64,000 nt of DNA, from the NCBI RefSeq assembly GCF_013167215.1, contig NZ_JABJWY010000034.1:186001-250000 (forward strand), in the 5' to 3' direction. Both the position numbers and the translations under genes were made by a program. Shown in pieces: positions 44,392 through 55,069 of this stretch (positions are counted from its first letter, which is position 1; every line of letters begins with the position of its first letter). The stretch comes from Sphingobacterium prati. Its GTDB lineage: Bacteria; Bacteroidota; Bacteroidia; Sphingobacteriales; Sphingobacteriaceae. The notes beneath the pieces were generated by a model, which made no database searches, had not been told where the DNA came from, and worked only from the letters and a program-made list of their open reading frames with translations.

Positions 44392-45048
44392 ATGGAAAGC
44401 ATTATTGATTTTTTGAGTAGTAAGCCTTTGCTAAATGCCATAACTTCAATTTTTTGCGGCAGTTTAATAGGTTTTGAACGTGAATACAGAAATAAATCAG
44501 CTGGATTCCGGACGGTGGTGCTGATCTGTTTTGGCTCTGCCATGTTTACGATTGTATCCTGTCTATTTATTGGCGATAGTTCAGATCGTGTCGCAGCCAA
44601 TATCGTTACCGGTATTGGTTTTATTGGAGCAGGAGTAATATTTAAGGGTAAATTGTCTGTAAGTGGTCTGACTACCGCTGCCGTTATATGGGCAACAGCT
44701 GGTATAGGTATGTTTGCTGGGTTAGGGAAACTAGTTTATGCTATTTCTTTTGCGGTTTTTATGGTTATGATCCTTGCGCTTTTCCAACGCATTGAAATTT
44801 TCTTGGCACGCTATTATCTCATCCGTTCGCTACATATCAAATTTGGCTCAAATGAATTTTACCATTTGCATGAGTTTGAGCAATTAGCATTAGATTACAA
44901 AATTAAAACCACGCGTCGTGTAATTGAGAAAATCAATGGAAAATTGGAAGTAATGTACGATATATCTGGAAAAATAACTGATTTAGACCGCTTTAATCAA
45001 CAACTTGCTAGCTCGCTTGTAATTGATGAGTTTTATTATAACAAATAA
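44392..45048 (+). CDS. MgtC/SapB family membrane protein
   Basis: The 218-residue protein has four or five hydrophobic helices in the first 140 residues with the MgtC signature GSLIGFEREYRNKSAGFRT, followed by VTGIGFIGAGVIFKG and TTAAVIWATAGIGMF. A C-terminal cytoplasmic part (about 145-218) resembles an ACT-like fold. MgtC proteins act in magnesium stress and ATP synthase control; here the role is unknown. It follows mutS2 after 64 bp. Confidence 0.9.
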   Translation: MESIIDFLSSKPLLNAITSIFCGSLIGFEREYRNKSAGFRTVVLICFGSAMFTIVSCLFIGDSSDRVAANIVTGIGFIGAGVIFKGKLSVSGLTTAAVIWATAGIGMFAGLGKLVYAISFAVFMVMILALFQRIEIFLARYYLIRSLHIKFGSNEFYHLHEFEQLALDYKIKTTRRVIEKINGKLEVMYDISGKITDLDRFNQQLASSLVIDEFYYNK

Positions 45049-45078
45049 AACCCATCAATTTTATTGGATAAATAGCTT

Positions 45079-45417
45079 TTAAACTACTTGATCTTTACCA
45101 CCAAAAGTGATCATTACCATGCCCACAATAATAACAAACATACCAACAACCTGCTGCCAGCTTAGTGGACTTTTAAAATAGAGCGCCATTGCCAACTGAA
45201 CTGTCAGAAAAGTTCCTCCTGAACATAATGCGATCACAATAGGTTGAGAGACATTTTTAAATAGTTGGATAAGAAACCAACTTGCCGAAAGCAAAATAAC
45301 ATTTCCAACAATCAAGGTTACCCATTTATACTTCGGGTGAATCCCACCCAGTTTAAATAGGATAGAGGAAACAATCTGGCAAACCCAAAAAGCTGCAAAA
45401 TAAAAATAGTTTAACAT
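45079..45417 (-). CDS. Small multidrug-resistance-like (EamA-type) membrane protein
   Basis: The 112-residue protein has four predicted membrane helices: YFYFAAFWVCQIVSSILF, WVTLIVGNVILLSASWFLI, IVIALCSGGTFLTVQLAMA and WQQVVGMFVIIVGMVMITF. The size and pattern fit SMR or half-EamA transporters, which work as dimers. The substrate is unknown. It lies 9 bp from the stop of the small gene upstream on the same strand. Confidence 0.78.
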   Translation of the reverse strand: MLNYFYFAAFWVCQIVSSILFKLGGIHPKYKWVTLIVGNVILLSASWFLIQLFKNVSQPIVIALCSGGTFLTVQLAMALYFKSPLSWQQVVGMFVIIVGMVMITFGGKDQVV

Positions 45418-45426
45418 AACTTACCG

Positions 45427-45672
45427 CTATTCGTATCTACTGTATGCACTGTTAAATGATTGACGCATTAACGCGAACTGATCAATCACACTTTTGAGAA
45501 ATTCCTCATCAAGCAATTCAAAAACACCATTCACGCCACCTATGATGTCAATTTCTGCAATTTTATAGGATTGCTCCAGATTTCCTTGTTCAAATTTGAT
45601 GATGAATTTTTGGTTCATTCCAAAGATCGAAATCTTGCAATCAGGATGGGGGAGTTCCGCTATTAATCTCAT
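45427..45672 (-). CDS. Small conserved-looking hypothetical protein
   Basis: The 81-residue protein has a beta-rich start (CKISIFGMNQKFIIKFEQG) and a helical end (LDEEFLKSVIDQFALMRQSF). No family is recognised and there is no signal peptide. It is 9 bp upstream of the SMR-like gene and probably cotranscribed. Confidence 0.65.
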   Translation of the reverse strand: MRLIAELPHPDCKISIFGMNQKFIIKFEQGNLEQSYKIAEIDIIGGVNGVFELLDEEFLKSVIDQFALMRQSFNSAYSRYE

Positions 45673-45710
45673 GTAAATCTCTTGTTTTAAAAATTACCAT
45701 AAAAGTATAA

Positions 45711-45742
45711 AAAAACGCCCAAATGAAATACATTTGAGCGTT
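45711..45742 (-). terminator. Terminator of gdhA
   Basis: On the minus strand AACGCTCAAATG (45742-45731) pairs with CATTTGGGCGTT (45725-45714) with one T-G pair, followed by a T run. Confidence 0.85.
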
Positions 45743-45775
45743 CAGGATTATGATATGATTAGAAAAAGGCTTAGA

Positions 45776-47508
<1,733 letters not shown>

Positions 47509-47545
47509 AAAAAAAAGGAATCCGGGCGCAATGCCCGGATTCCTT
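47509..47545 (-). terminator. Terminator of the sulfate-assimilation operon
   Basis: AAGGAATCCGGGC (47515-47527) and GCCCGGATTCCTT (47533-47545) form a perfect 13-bp stem with a 5-base loop, followed on the minus strand by a run of T. It lies 38 bp after the cysN stop. Confidence 0.93.
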
Positions 47546-47582
47546 AATAAATATTTAGGTTGAATATTTACAGACAAAATTA

Positions 47583-48827
47583 TCAATCAACAGCTTGAAT
47601 CATCAGCGCACCAACTGTTAGATTAGTCCGTGGATCGATCACGATCGCTTGCGAGTTCGCGGCATTTTCTGCCTGTAAATCGAATACAAGATTTTCAGCA
47701 GATTTGATCGCGATCCGGCCAATATCATTGAGCTTGATCGTTTCGTTAAAGACTTTTTCCTGTGTATTGATGTCAAATTTATAAAGCACATCAACAATCT
47801 TTATTTTTGTCAATTTACTATGGCTCTGTAGCAAATAGATCTGTTCGGTATCCAGAGGTTTATTGTCAAACCAACATACATTTGCCTGTATATTGCGCTC
47901 AAATTTTGGTTGTTTTTCAACATTTGCAATCGTGTCGCCTCGACTAATGTCCACATCGTCTGTTAAATGAAGAATAACTGACTGTCCATTTTCTGCCCGG
48001 TCAAGCTGCAGACCGTTAAATTCTATAGCCTTCACAGTACTGTATGTTTCTGAGGGATAGATGATTACCTGGTCACCTACCGTAAGTCCCTCTCCTAACA
48101 CTCGACCTGCATATCCCCTATAATCATGGAGATCATCCGTTTGTGGCCTTACAACCCATTGTACCGGGAATCTCCAGTTCGCTGCCTGATTTTCGTGAAT
48201 TTCAACATTTTCCAGGTAGTCCAATAACGATTCTCCTGAATACCAGAGCATGCGCTCAGATTTATGAACAATATTGTCACCCTTCAATGCGGATACAGGG
48301 ATAAAATCAACGTCCTGAAGTCCTAGATTGGCAGCCAATTGCTGATAGTCATTTTTGATTTGTTCAAAAACAGCAGCGCTATAATCTACCATATCCATTT
48401 TATTGACACATACTAACACCTGCCTCATCGCCAGCAATTTAGCAATAAATGAGTGCCTCTTAGTTTGTTCAATCACGCCCTTCCTTGCGTCTACCAAGAT
48501 AATAATCAGCTCAGAATTAGACGCGCCAGTAACCATATTTCGTGTATATTGGATATGGCCGGGAGCATCAGCGATAATGTATTTTCGCTGATCGGTCTGA
48601 AAATATTTATAAGCAACATCGATGGTTATTCCTTGTTCGCGTTCTGCTTTTAATCCATCCGTTAATATCGCTAAATCTACTGTTCCATCATCATTTTTTC
48701 GGTTGGCACGTTGTATAGCTTCCAATTGATCGTCCAAAATAGAATTGGTATCATATAGCAATCGACCTATTAGCGTACTCTTACCATCGTCTACCGAACC
48801 AGCTGTTATAAATTTCAATATATTCAT
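47583..48827 (-). CDS. cysN: Sulfate adenylyltransferase subunit 1 (GTPase)
   Basis: From the ATG at 48827 (MNILKFITAGSVDDGKST) the protein has 414 residues. GTPase motifs are GSVDDGKSTLIG (G1), DAPGHIQYTRNM (G3) and VNKMDMVDY (G4), followed by beta-barrel domains as in EF-Tu-like proteins. No APS kinase domain is fused. CysN drives ATP sulfurylase with CysD. It follows cysD by 32 bp. The open frame's extra five codons upstream are not used. Confidence 0.95.
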   Translation of the reverse strand: MNILKFITAGSVDDGKSTLIGRLLYDTNSILDDQLEAIQRANRKNDDGTVDLAILTDGLKAEREQGITIDVAYKYFQTDQRKYIIADAPGHIQYTRNMVTGASNSELIIILVDARKGVIEQTKRHSFIAKLLAMRQVLVCVNKMDMVDYSAAVFEQIKNDYQQLAANLGLQDVDFIPVSALKGDNIVHKSERMLWYSGESLLDYLENVEIHENQAANWRFPVQWVVRPQTDDLHDYRGYAGRVLGEGLTVGDQVIIYPSETYSTVKAIEFNGLQLDRAENGQSVILHLTDDVDISRGDTIANVEKQPKFERNIQANVCWFDNKPLDTEQIYLLQSHSKLTKIKIVDVLYKFDINTQEKVFNETIKLNDIGRIAIKSAENLVFDLQAENAANSQAIVIDPRTNLTVGALMIQAVD

Positions 48828-48859
48828 TATTGTCAATATCAAGTATTAGATTTGAGGAA

Positions 48860-49750
48860 TTAAAAATACCCCTGTTTTTTGCGTTCTTCCATTGCTGCCT
48901 CGGATACTTTGTCATCCATGCGAGCCCCACGTTCACTGACTGTTGATGCTTTGATTTCCGCGATGATATCATCCAAAGCAATTGCTGTAGAATCTACTGC
49001 TGCTGTGCAGGTCATGTCACCCACGGTCCTGAAACGAACAGATTTAGTTTCGATAACATCATCCGCATCGATATTTAAAAATGGTGCAGCTGCCATTAAT
49101 TGTCCGTTACGGGTAATTACCTCACGTTCATGGCTAAAATAAATGGATGGCAATGCGATTTGTTCGCGTTTGATATAATTCCAGACATCGAGCTCAGTCC
49201 AATTTGAAATCGGAAATACCCGTACGTTCTCGCCTTTGTTTATCTTACCGTTGAAAATACTCCACAGCTCAGGTCTTTGTCTTTTTGGGTCCCATTGTCC
49301 AAACTCATCACGCACTGAGAAAATACGTTCTTTTGCCCGCGCCTTCTCCTCATCTCTGCGTGCCCCTCCGATACATGCATCGAAACCGTGTTTCGAGATT
49401 GTCTCGAGTAAGGTGACAGTCTGAAGTGCATTACGACTTGCATTTTTTCCTTTTTGCTCAACGACTTTGCCCTGATCTATACTATCTTGTACATAGCCCA
49501 CAATCAGTTTTTCTCCGATCTCTTCAATAAGGCTGTCACGGAAAGCAATAGTTTCCGGGAAATTGTGCCCGGTATCAATATGAACCAGAGGAAAGGGAAA
49601 TTTACCCGGCCTAAAAGCTTTTTTTGCCAGATGAACCAATGTGATGGAATCTTTTCCGCCCGAGAATAACAATGCCGGTTTTTCAAACTGTCCGGCGACT
49701 TCTCTTAATATATATATTGCTTCTGCTTCTAAATGATCTAAATAGTCCAT
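48860..49750 (-). CDS. cysD: Sulfate adenylyltransferase subunit 2
   Basis: The 296-residue protein carries the PP-loop LLFSGGKDSITLVHL and further family text VHIDTGHNFPETI, GGARRDEEKARAKERI and the ending RGARMDDKVSEAAMEERKKQ. With CysN it makes adenosine 5'-phosphosulfate from ATP and sulfate. It follows cysH by 53 bp. Confidence 0.96.
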   Translation of the reverse strand: MDYLDHLEAEAIYILREVAGQFEKPALLFSGGKDSITLVHLAKKAFRPGKFPFPLVHIDTGHNFPETIAFRDSLIEEIGEKLIVGYVQDSIDQGKVVEQKGKNASRNALQTVTLLETISKHGFDACIGGARRDEEKARAKERIFSVRDEFGQWDPKRQRPELWSIFNGKINKGENVRVFPISNWTELDVWNYIKREQIALPSIYFSHEREVITRNGQLMAAAPFLNIDADDVIETKSVRFRTVGDMTCTAAVDSTAIALDDIIAEIKASTVSERGARMDDKVSEAAMEERKKQGYF

Positions 49751-49803
49751 TCTTTGAAATAATAAATTTGATTTAATGAATTCGGGTTTACGCTTTTTTA
49801 AGA

Positions 49804-50505
49804 TTAAGATTTAACAGCATGTAAACCACATTCTTTTTTACTCTGATCTTCCCACCACCATCTTCCGGCCCGAAAATCTTCTCCTTCCTGAATAGCCCTT
49901 GTACAAGGTTGGCAGCCAATGCTCGGAAATCCTTTATCATGTAATACATTATAGGGAATATACTGTTCCTTGCAATACACTTTTACCTGCTCGAAAGTCC
50001 AGTCAAACAGCGGATGGATTTTTATGATATTATTTACTTCATCATACTCTACAAAATCCATATCATGTCTGTTGACCGATTGTTCAGACCTAATGCCGGT
50101 AATCCAAATTTTTTTTCCTTTGATAGCACGCTGCAATGGTTCAATCTTTCTGATCCGACAACATTCTTTACGATTTTCAACAGATTCATAGAAAGAATTA
50201 GGTCCCTTTTTACTGATAAAATCTTCTAGCAATGTTGCATCTGGTGTGTATGTCTTGATACTCAACTGATAACGTTCCAATGTACGGCTCCACAAGGAAT
50301 ACGTTTCTTTGAACAATCGTCCAGTATCCAACGTAAAAACCTCGATACCGATATTATTTTTGCCGATCCATTCGGTGATAATCTGATCTTCTATCCCAAA
50401 AGAAGTCGAAAAAACAACTTCTGAAGGATATAGTGCTGCGATTGTCTGCAGCATCTCCGCCCCCTTTTTATCACCGATAATTTCTTTAATTTCCTTAACG
50501 CTCAT
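49804..50505 (-). CDS. cysH: Adenylyl-sulfate (APS) reductase, thioredoxin-dependent
   Basis: The 233-residue protein has the PAPS/APS reductase fold: STSFGIEDQII, TLDTGRLFKETY, and the C-terminal catalytic ECGLH (C226). Four extra cysteines, C115-C116 in RKECCRIRK and C198-x2-C201 in GCQPCTR, are the [4Fe-4S] signature of APS-reducing enzymes. The lack of APS kinase in the operon agrees. It reduces APS to sulfite using thioredoxin. The start overlaps the upstream gene by 11 bp. Confidence 0.94.
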   Translation of the reverse strand: MSVKEIKEIIGDKKGAEMLQTIAALYPSEVVFSTSFGIEDQIITEWIGKNNIGIEVFTLDTGRLFKETYSLWSRTLERYQLSIKTYTPDATLLEDFISKKGPNSFYESVENRKECCRIRKIEPLQRAIKGKKIWITGIRSEQSVNRHDMDFVEYDEVNNIIKIHPLFDWTFEQVKVYCKEQYIPYNVLHDKGFPSIGCQPCTRAIQEGEDFRAGRWWWEDQSKKECGLHAVKS

Positions 50506-51073
50506 GACGTAATATATTTTTGGTATGTTCGTTCAGCTTCTTTACCTTATATTCAAAATCACCTTTCAGTTGTTCTCGATACGCACTCATCAACGATAAT
50601 GTCTCGTCAATCTCTTCCGGCAACATTTCATTCAAGAGCTCTTTGATTCGTTTTGCGATTGTGGGTGACTTACCATTGGTTGAAATTGCTACTTTTAGAT
50701 CACCTTTTTTCACAATAGATCCCAGGTAAAAATCACATAATTCTGGTTTGTCTGCCGCATTGAAAAGGATATTATTAAATGTAGTCAATTCGCGCAATTG
50801 TTCATTTAATTCTCGATTATTCGTTGCAGCTATTACAAGCTGCATATTTTCGAGATCATTTATCTCAAAAGGGCGTATATTGAGTTTAATTTGAGGATAT
50901 TGCTTTATCAGCATTTCAAATTCTGGGACAATTTCTTTCGCTACTATGTTTAAATTCAAAGCGTTATCATTTGATACAAGTGCTTGAAATTTTTCCATCG
51001 CAACATTCCCTCCTCCTACTAATAGGGTATGAATTTGATTGAGTTTGATGAATATGGGAAATAGTTGGTTCAT
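50495..51073 (-). CDS. Precorrin-2 dehydrogenase / sirohydrochlorin ferrochelatase (CysG N-terminal type)
   Basis: The 192-residue protein has the NAD-binding motif TLLVGGGNVAMEKFQAL and the rest of the Met8/CysG-N family: FDINDL-like acidic site region, VIAATNNRELNEQLRE, and the helix-rich C-terminus with SPTIAKRIKELLNEMLPEE. It oxidises precorrin-2 and inserts iron to make siroheme. It starts 2 bp after cobA and overlaps cysH. Confidence 0.93.
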   Translation of the reverse strand: MNQLFPIFIKLNQIHTLLVGGGNVAMEKFQALVSNDNALNLNIVAKEIVPEFEMLIKQYPQIKLNIRPFEINDLENMQLVIAATNNRELNEQLRELTTFNNILFNAADKPELCDFYLGSIVKKGDLKVAISTNGKSPTIAKRIKELLNEMLPEEIDETLSLMSAYREQLKGDFEYKVKKLNEHTKNILRHER

Positions 51074-51075
51074 AG

Positions 51076-51834
51076 CTACAAAGCTAAAGCTTTTTCTTTA
51101 ATCTGTTGAAACGCCCTGTGTTTTGCCACGACTTCACCAATAATTATAATAGCCGGTACGCCAAGTCTTTTTTCGGTAGATTCATCCAATATATTTTCCA
51201 TTGTACCCAATACAATCTTTTCATTAGGTAGTGAGCCGTTCTGAATCAATGCGATTGGTAAACCATGAAGATTCTTATCCCGGTAAATAGCTACGATCTC
51301 ATCCAGTTTTCCATATCCCATTAAGACAACGACAGTCGCCTTGGACTCGGCAGCCAAATATAGGTCATTGGACAGGCTGCCATCGGATTTTGACCCGGTT
51401 ATCACCCAAAAACTTTCGCTGATCCCCCTATAAGTCAGAGGAATCTGCTGTAATCCTGTCAGACCAATTGCGGAGGAAATACCCGGTATGACTGCGGTTT
51501 CAATACCATATTGTGCCACATGATCGATCTCCTCGCCACCGCGTCCAAAGACAAATGGATCCCCTCCTTTCAAGCGCACAACATGCCCATAATTCAAAGC
51601 ATAGTCAACCAATAGGCGATTAATTTCATCTTGAGAGGTTGAAAGCTGTTCGGCACGTTTTCCGACGTAAATTTTTATACAATCTGTTTTCGCATAATCC
51701 AATAGTTCTTCATTGACAAGTGCGTCATACAAAATTACATCCGCTTTCTGGATCGCTTTGATCCCTTTGAGGCTAATCAATTCTGGGTCTCCCGGCCCAG
51801 CGCCTACTAAAGTTACTTTTGCTTCTATCGACAT
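51076..51834 (-). CDS. cobA: Uroporphyrinogen-III C-methyltransferase
   Basis: The 252-residue protein is a class III methyltransferase: VTLVGAGPGDPELISLKGIK, VRLKGGDPFVFGRGGEE, GIETAVIPGISSAIG and VVLMGYGKLDEIV. It makes precorrin-2 by two SAM-dependent methylations, the first step to siroheme. It supplies the cofactor for the sulfite reductase encoded 12 bp upstream. Confidence 0.96.
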   Translation of the reverse strand: MSIEAKVTLVGAGPGDPELISLKGIKAIQKADVILYDALVNEELLDYAKTDCIKIYVGKRAEQLSTSQDEINRLLVDYALNYGHVVRLKGGDPFVFGRGGEEIDHVAQYGIETAVIPGISSAIGLTGLQQIPLTYRGISESFWVITGSKSDGSLSNDLYLAAESKATVVVLMGYGKLDEIVAIYRDKNLHGLPIALIQNGSLPNEKIVLGTMENILDESTEKRLGVPAIIIIGEVVAKHRAFQQIKEKALAL

Positions 51835-51846
51835 TCCATCCCCCTT

Positions 51847-53952
51847 CTAAGCCAATACAGGCGTTAAATTTTTACGTTGATAAACCTCATTGATAAACTT
51901 TGTAGCCGCTTGTATATAGCCTGTTGCAAAGCCCTTAGTAGGTTCATTTTTACTGATTTGTAAGACAAGCTCCGGAAATGACTGATCAAAGTTATATTCC
52001 CCAGACTCCACAAAATGTGTCTGGAATTCGTTGATCACTGTATTTTGTGTGCTTGCACTGATACCTTTATCTAATAGCAAGGCTTTCGCTGCCTGAACAA
52101 AGGCGTTGTAAGCATGATAGATAGCGTCTGCGAATTTAGCTTCCCCAAATGTCTCATTTGCCCATTGTAGTTTTTCCTCCGCCTCATAAATTAATGTTGC
52201 CACCAAATCAATCACCACCCCGGCACACTCACCCACGCCTATCGCTGTTTGGAAAGTACCTTCATGTCCCCAATCCACAAATTCATCTTCCGCAAGCGTC
52301 GCCAGATCCGACAGTGGTTTTAATAGATTGTAAAAATAATTTTTACCCTGTCTGTCATAATACGCATGGAAATTCTCGGTTTCTTCAGCATTCTTTTTAT
52401 AATCGTTCAATACGAATTCAACCACATGCAAGACCCTTTTGGTCGGTACTTTAATAATCCGTTCGGCTACCCGGCCTTCACCATCGCCGATCGTACCACC
52501 ACCAAGCATAACCTGAGCAGCGGGAACTACCTTACCCTCTGCTTTAACCGAGCTGCCATGGAAGCCAATATGCGCTAGTCCATGTTGACCGCAGGAATTC
52601 ATACAACCGGATATCTTGATTTTCAGGTCTCTGTTGAAAACAAAATCTTGGTGGAATTCGGCTATATACGATTCGATGACCCGCGCCATTTCGGTACTGT
52701 TTGAAATACCAAGATTACAAGTGTCCGTTCCGGGACATGTGGTCACATCTGCAGTACTGTCAAAGCCTACCTGTGCAAGATCCAGTGATTTGAGTAATTG
52801 ATAAATATGAGGTAGCGTTCTTTCGGTTGCATACTTCAACAACAAACTTTGGTTTTGTGTTATCCGGATATCATCCGCAACGAGATCTTTTAAGCCAGCA
52901 ACTAGAGTCCGCGCTTTATCGGTACCAATATCCCCGGTAGAAACACGTACATAGACACCGTAATAACCAGCTTGCTTTTGTTCAAATGTATTCGTATTCT
53001 TCCATACCTGATAGTTTAAGTCGGTATCCAGATCAAGTACGGTAATTTGGCTGTCATCTGGTGGCAGCGGTTGCTCAATTTTGGTTTGATCAATAGGAAA
53101 AGTCTTTACTTTTGTAGCAATCTTTTCCGCTTCGATCAGATTTAATACCTCTTCCAGGCCTAGTTTTTGAATAAGGTATTTAAAACGGGCTTTATTTCGG
53201 TTGTTACGTTCGCCATATCGGTCGAATACTCTTAAGGTAGCCTCTATGTAAGGAATAAGCTCATCTTCCGGAAGAAATTCATTTGTTAGCGATGCTAAAA
53301 ATGGCTGCGACCCCAGTCCACCGCCTAGCAGCACTTTGAAACCACGTACTTCCGCACCGTCCACATACTTCAATTTTGGAATAAAACCCAAATCATGAAT
53401 ATAGGAAAAAGCGGTGTCCTCTTCACTTGCTGAAAAAGACATCTTGAATTTTCTGCCCATCTCCGCACAGACTGGATTACGTAGAAAATATTCAAATGTT
53501 GCCTGTGCATACGACGAGACATCAAAAGGTTCTTTCGGATCAATACCCGAAGTTGGCGAAGCCGTTACATTACGAACGGTATTACCACAGGCCTCCCTTA
53601 AGGTAATATCATCCTCTGCCAATTTTGACCAAAGTTCTGGCGTACGATCCAGACTAACGTAATGGATCTGAATATCCTGGCGTGTAGTCAGGTGCAGGTT
53701 GCGACTTGCATATTCATCAGATATTGCCGCTATTTTGATTAACTGTTTAAAAGTAACTTTTCCAAATGGAAGTTTGATACGAACCATTTGAACCCCTGGT
53801 TGTCTCTGTCCATATACTCCCCTGGCTAGACGCAATGATCTAAATTTTTCATCAGCGATCTTACCTTCGTGAAATAATCGAATCTTTTTTTCAAGTTCAA
53901 TAATCTCCTTTTCCACGACTGGATTTTCTAATTCTGTACGGAAGCTTTGCAT
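51847..53952 (-). CDS. Ferredoxin-type sulfite (or nitrite) reductase fused to a HEPN-like domain
   Basis: From the ATG at 53952 (MQSFRTELENPVVEKE) the protein has 701 residues. The reductase half shows GVYGQRQPGVQMVRIKLP and HLTTRQDIQIHYV, and the siroheme-[4Fe-4S] ligands CPGTDTCN (C406, C412) and GCMNSCGQH (C450, C454). The last ~140 residues (WANETFGEAKFADAIYHAYN, FVQAAKALLLDKGIS) form a helical bundle of the HEPN type not found in CysI or NirA proper. Its position ahead of siroheme, APS reductase and ATP sulfurylase genes says sulfite reductase. The HEPN role is unknown. An ATG at 53997 is possible but overlaps a -7 element. Confidence 0.92.
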   Translation of the reverse strand: MQSFRTELENPVVEKEIIELEKKIRLFHEGKIADEKFRSLRLARGVYGQRQPGVQMVRIKLPFGKVTFKQLIKIAAISDEYASRNLHLTTRQDIQIHYVSLDRTPELWSKLAEDDITLREACGNTVRNVTASPTSGIDPKEPFDVSSYAQATFEYFLRNPVCAEMGRKFKMSFSASEEDTAFSYIHDLGFIPKLKYVDGAEVRGFKVLLGGGLGSQPFLASLTNEFLPEDELIPYIEATLRVFDRYGERNNRNKARFKYLIQKLGLEEVLNLIEAEKIATKVKTFPIDQTKIEQPLPPDDSQITVLDLDTDLNYQVWKNTNTFEQKQAGYYGVYVRVSTGDIGTDKARTLVAGLKDLVADDIRITQNQSLLLKYATERTLPHIYQLLKSLDLAQVGFDSTADVTTCPGTDTCNLGISNSTEMARVIESYIAEFHQDFVFNRDLKIKISGCMNSCGQHGLAHIGFHGSSVKAEGKVVPAAQVMLGGGTIGDGEGRVAERIIKVPTKRVLHVVEFVLNDYKKNAEETENFHAYYDRQGKNYFYNLLKPLSDLATLAEDEFVDWGHEGTFQTAIGVGECAGVVIDLVATLIYEAEEKLQWANETFGEAKFADAIYHAYNAFVQAAKALLLDKGISASTQNTVINEFQTHFVESGEYNFDQSFPELVLQISKNEPTKGFATGYIQAATKFINEVYQRKNLTPVLA

Positions 53953-53994
53953 AAAACAAATAAAATCTATTGATTTAGTATTCTTTTCTCGAGT

Positions 53995-54052
53995 CAAATG
54001 TAAAAATATTTTTTTAATATTCTATAATATCTACCAAATTAATATATATTTG
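53995..54052. promoter_or_regulatory. Divergent promoter region for the sulfur operon and the Pst-like operon
   Basis: On the minus strand TACATTTG (54002-53995) and on the plus strand TATATTTG (54045-54052) match the -7 consensus. Neither has a TTG at the right distance, which would suit activator-dependent promoters. Between them lies AATATTTTTTTAATATT, an AT-only dyad. A shared regulator is plausible. Confidence 0.45.
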
Positions 54053-54087
54053 CCGTATAAAATTTAATATACTAAACCTGTAGACTA

Positions 54088-55068
54088 ATGGGTGTAACGA
54101 TAAAGAGATATTTTATAATTCTGATTTTTAGCTTTATAACCGTACTTAAGATCACATCCTGCGCACCAAAAGTAAAGAATGGATATAGTAAAGAGCATGG
54201 ATTTGAAGGTAATATTTCACTTTCTGGAGCCTTCGCACTCTACCCTTTAGCTGTAATATGGAGTGAAGACTTCAAAAAAATTCACCCGCATGTCCGTTTT
54301 AATATCTCGGCAGGCGGTGCAGGAAAAGGAATTGCAGATGTGTTAACAGGCATGGTAGACATTGGTCTGGTATCACGGGATTTGCATCCACAAGAAGTCA
54401 AAAAAGGTGCAGTTCCTATTATTGTAGCCAAAGATGCTGTGATATGTACATTGAATCCTGCTAACCCGAATTATAAAGCACTACTGAAACGCGGCTTAAC
54501 GGAGGATGAGCTTGCAGATATTTTTGTCAGTCGAAAATTTAAGACATGGAATCAAATTGATCCGCAATTTACTGCAGATCAGATTAATGTTTATGTACGT
54601 TCGGATGCCGCCGGAGCAGCAGAAACCTGGGCCAAATTTTTTGGACGTAAACAGGAAGACCTGCAAGGTGTTGGAATCTTTGGCGATCCCGGTATTGCCC
54701 AAGCTATTAAAGATGATAAGTTTGGCATTGGCTTCAACAATATTAATTACGTATATAATCTAAAAACAAACAAAGTGTTTGACCATATTGATGTACTGCC
54801 ATTGGATTTAAATAAAAATGGCCAGATTGAAGCAGACGAGCAATTCTATGGATCGCTATCAGACTTGATCGGAGCTGTTGCAGCAGGCAAATATCCCGCG
54901 CCCCCCTCCCGCGATCTGACATTTGTCACACGCAATAAAACAGAGTCCCTGCTTTTGAAGGAATTTATCTCTTTTGTGCTGCAGAAACAGGCGCAGTCAC
55001 AGTTGCTTGAAAATGGTTATGTACCATTGAGTGAAACACTGATCAATGACGAACTAAATAAGTTATAG
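54088..55068 (+). CDS. pstS: Substrate-binding lipoprotein of a Pst-like ABC importer
   Basis: The 326-residue protein has a lipobox KITSC (C25) and a PBP-II fold of the PstS type: GNISLSGAFALYPLAVIWSE, GGAGKGIADVLTGMVDIGLV, SRDLHPQEVKKGAV, YVRSDAAGAAETWAKFFG and GFNNINYVYN. It would capture an oxyanion in the periplasm. Phosphate is the default assignment from family resemblance; the divergent position next to sulfur genes makes sulfate a real alternative. First gene of a four-gene operon. Confidence 0.88.
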   Translation: MGVTIKRYFIILIFSFITVLKITSCAPKVKNGYSKEHGFEGNISLSGAFALYPLAVIWSEDFKKIHPHVRFNISAGGAGKGIADVLTGMVDIGLVSRDLHPQEVKKGAVPIIVAKDAVICTLNPANPNYKALLKRGLTEDELADIFVSRKFKTWNQIDPQFTADQINVYVRSDAAGAAETWAKFFGRKQEDLQGVGIFGDPGIAQAIKDDKFGIGFNNINYVYNLKTNKVFDHIDVLPLDLNKNGQIEADEQFYGSLSDLIGAVAAGKYPAPPSRDLTFVTRNKTESLLLKEFISFVLQKQAQSQLLENGYVPLSETLINDELNKL

Positions 55069-55069
55069 C

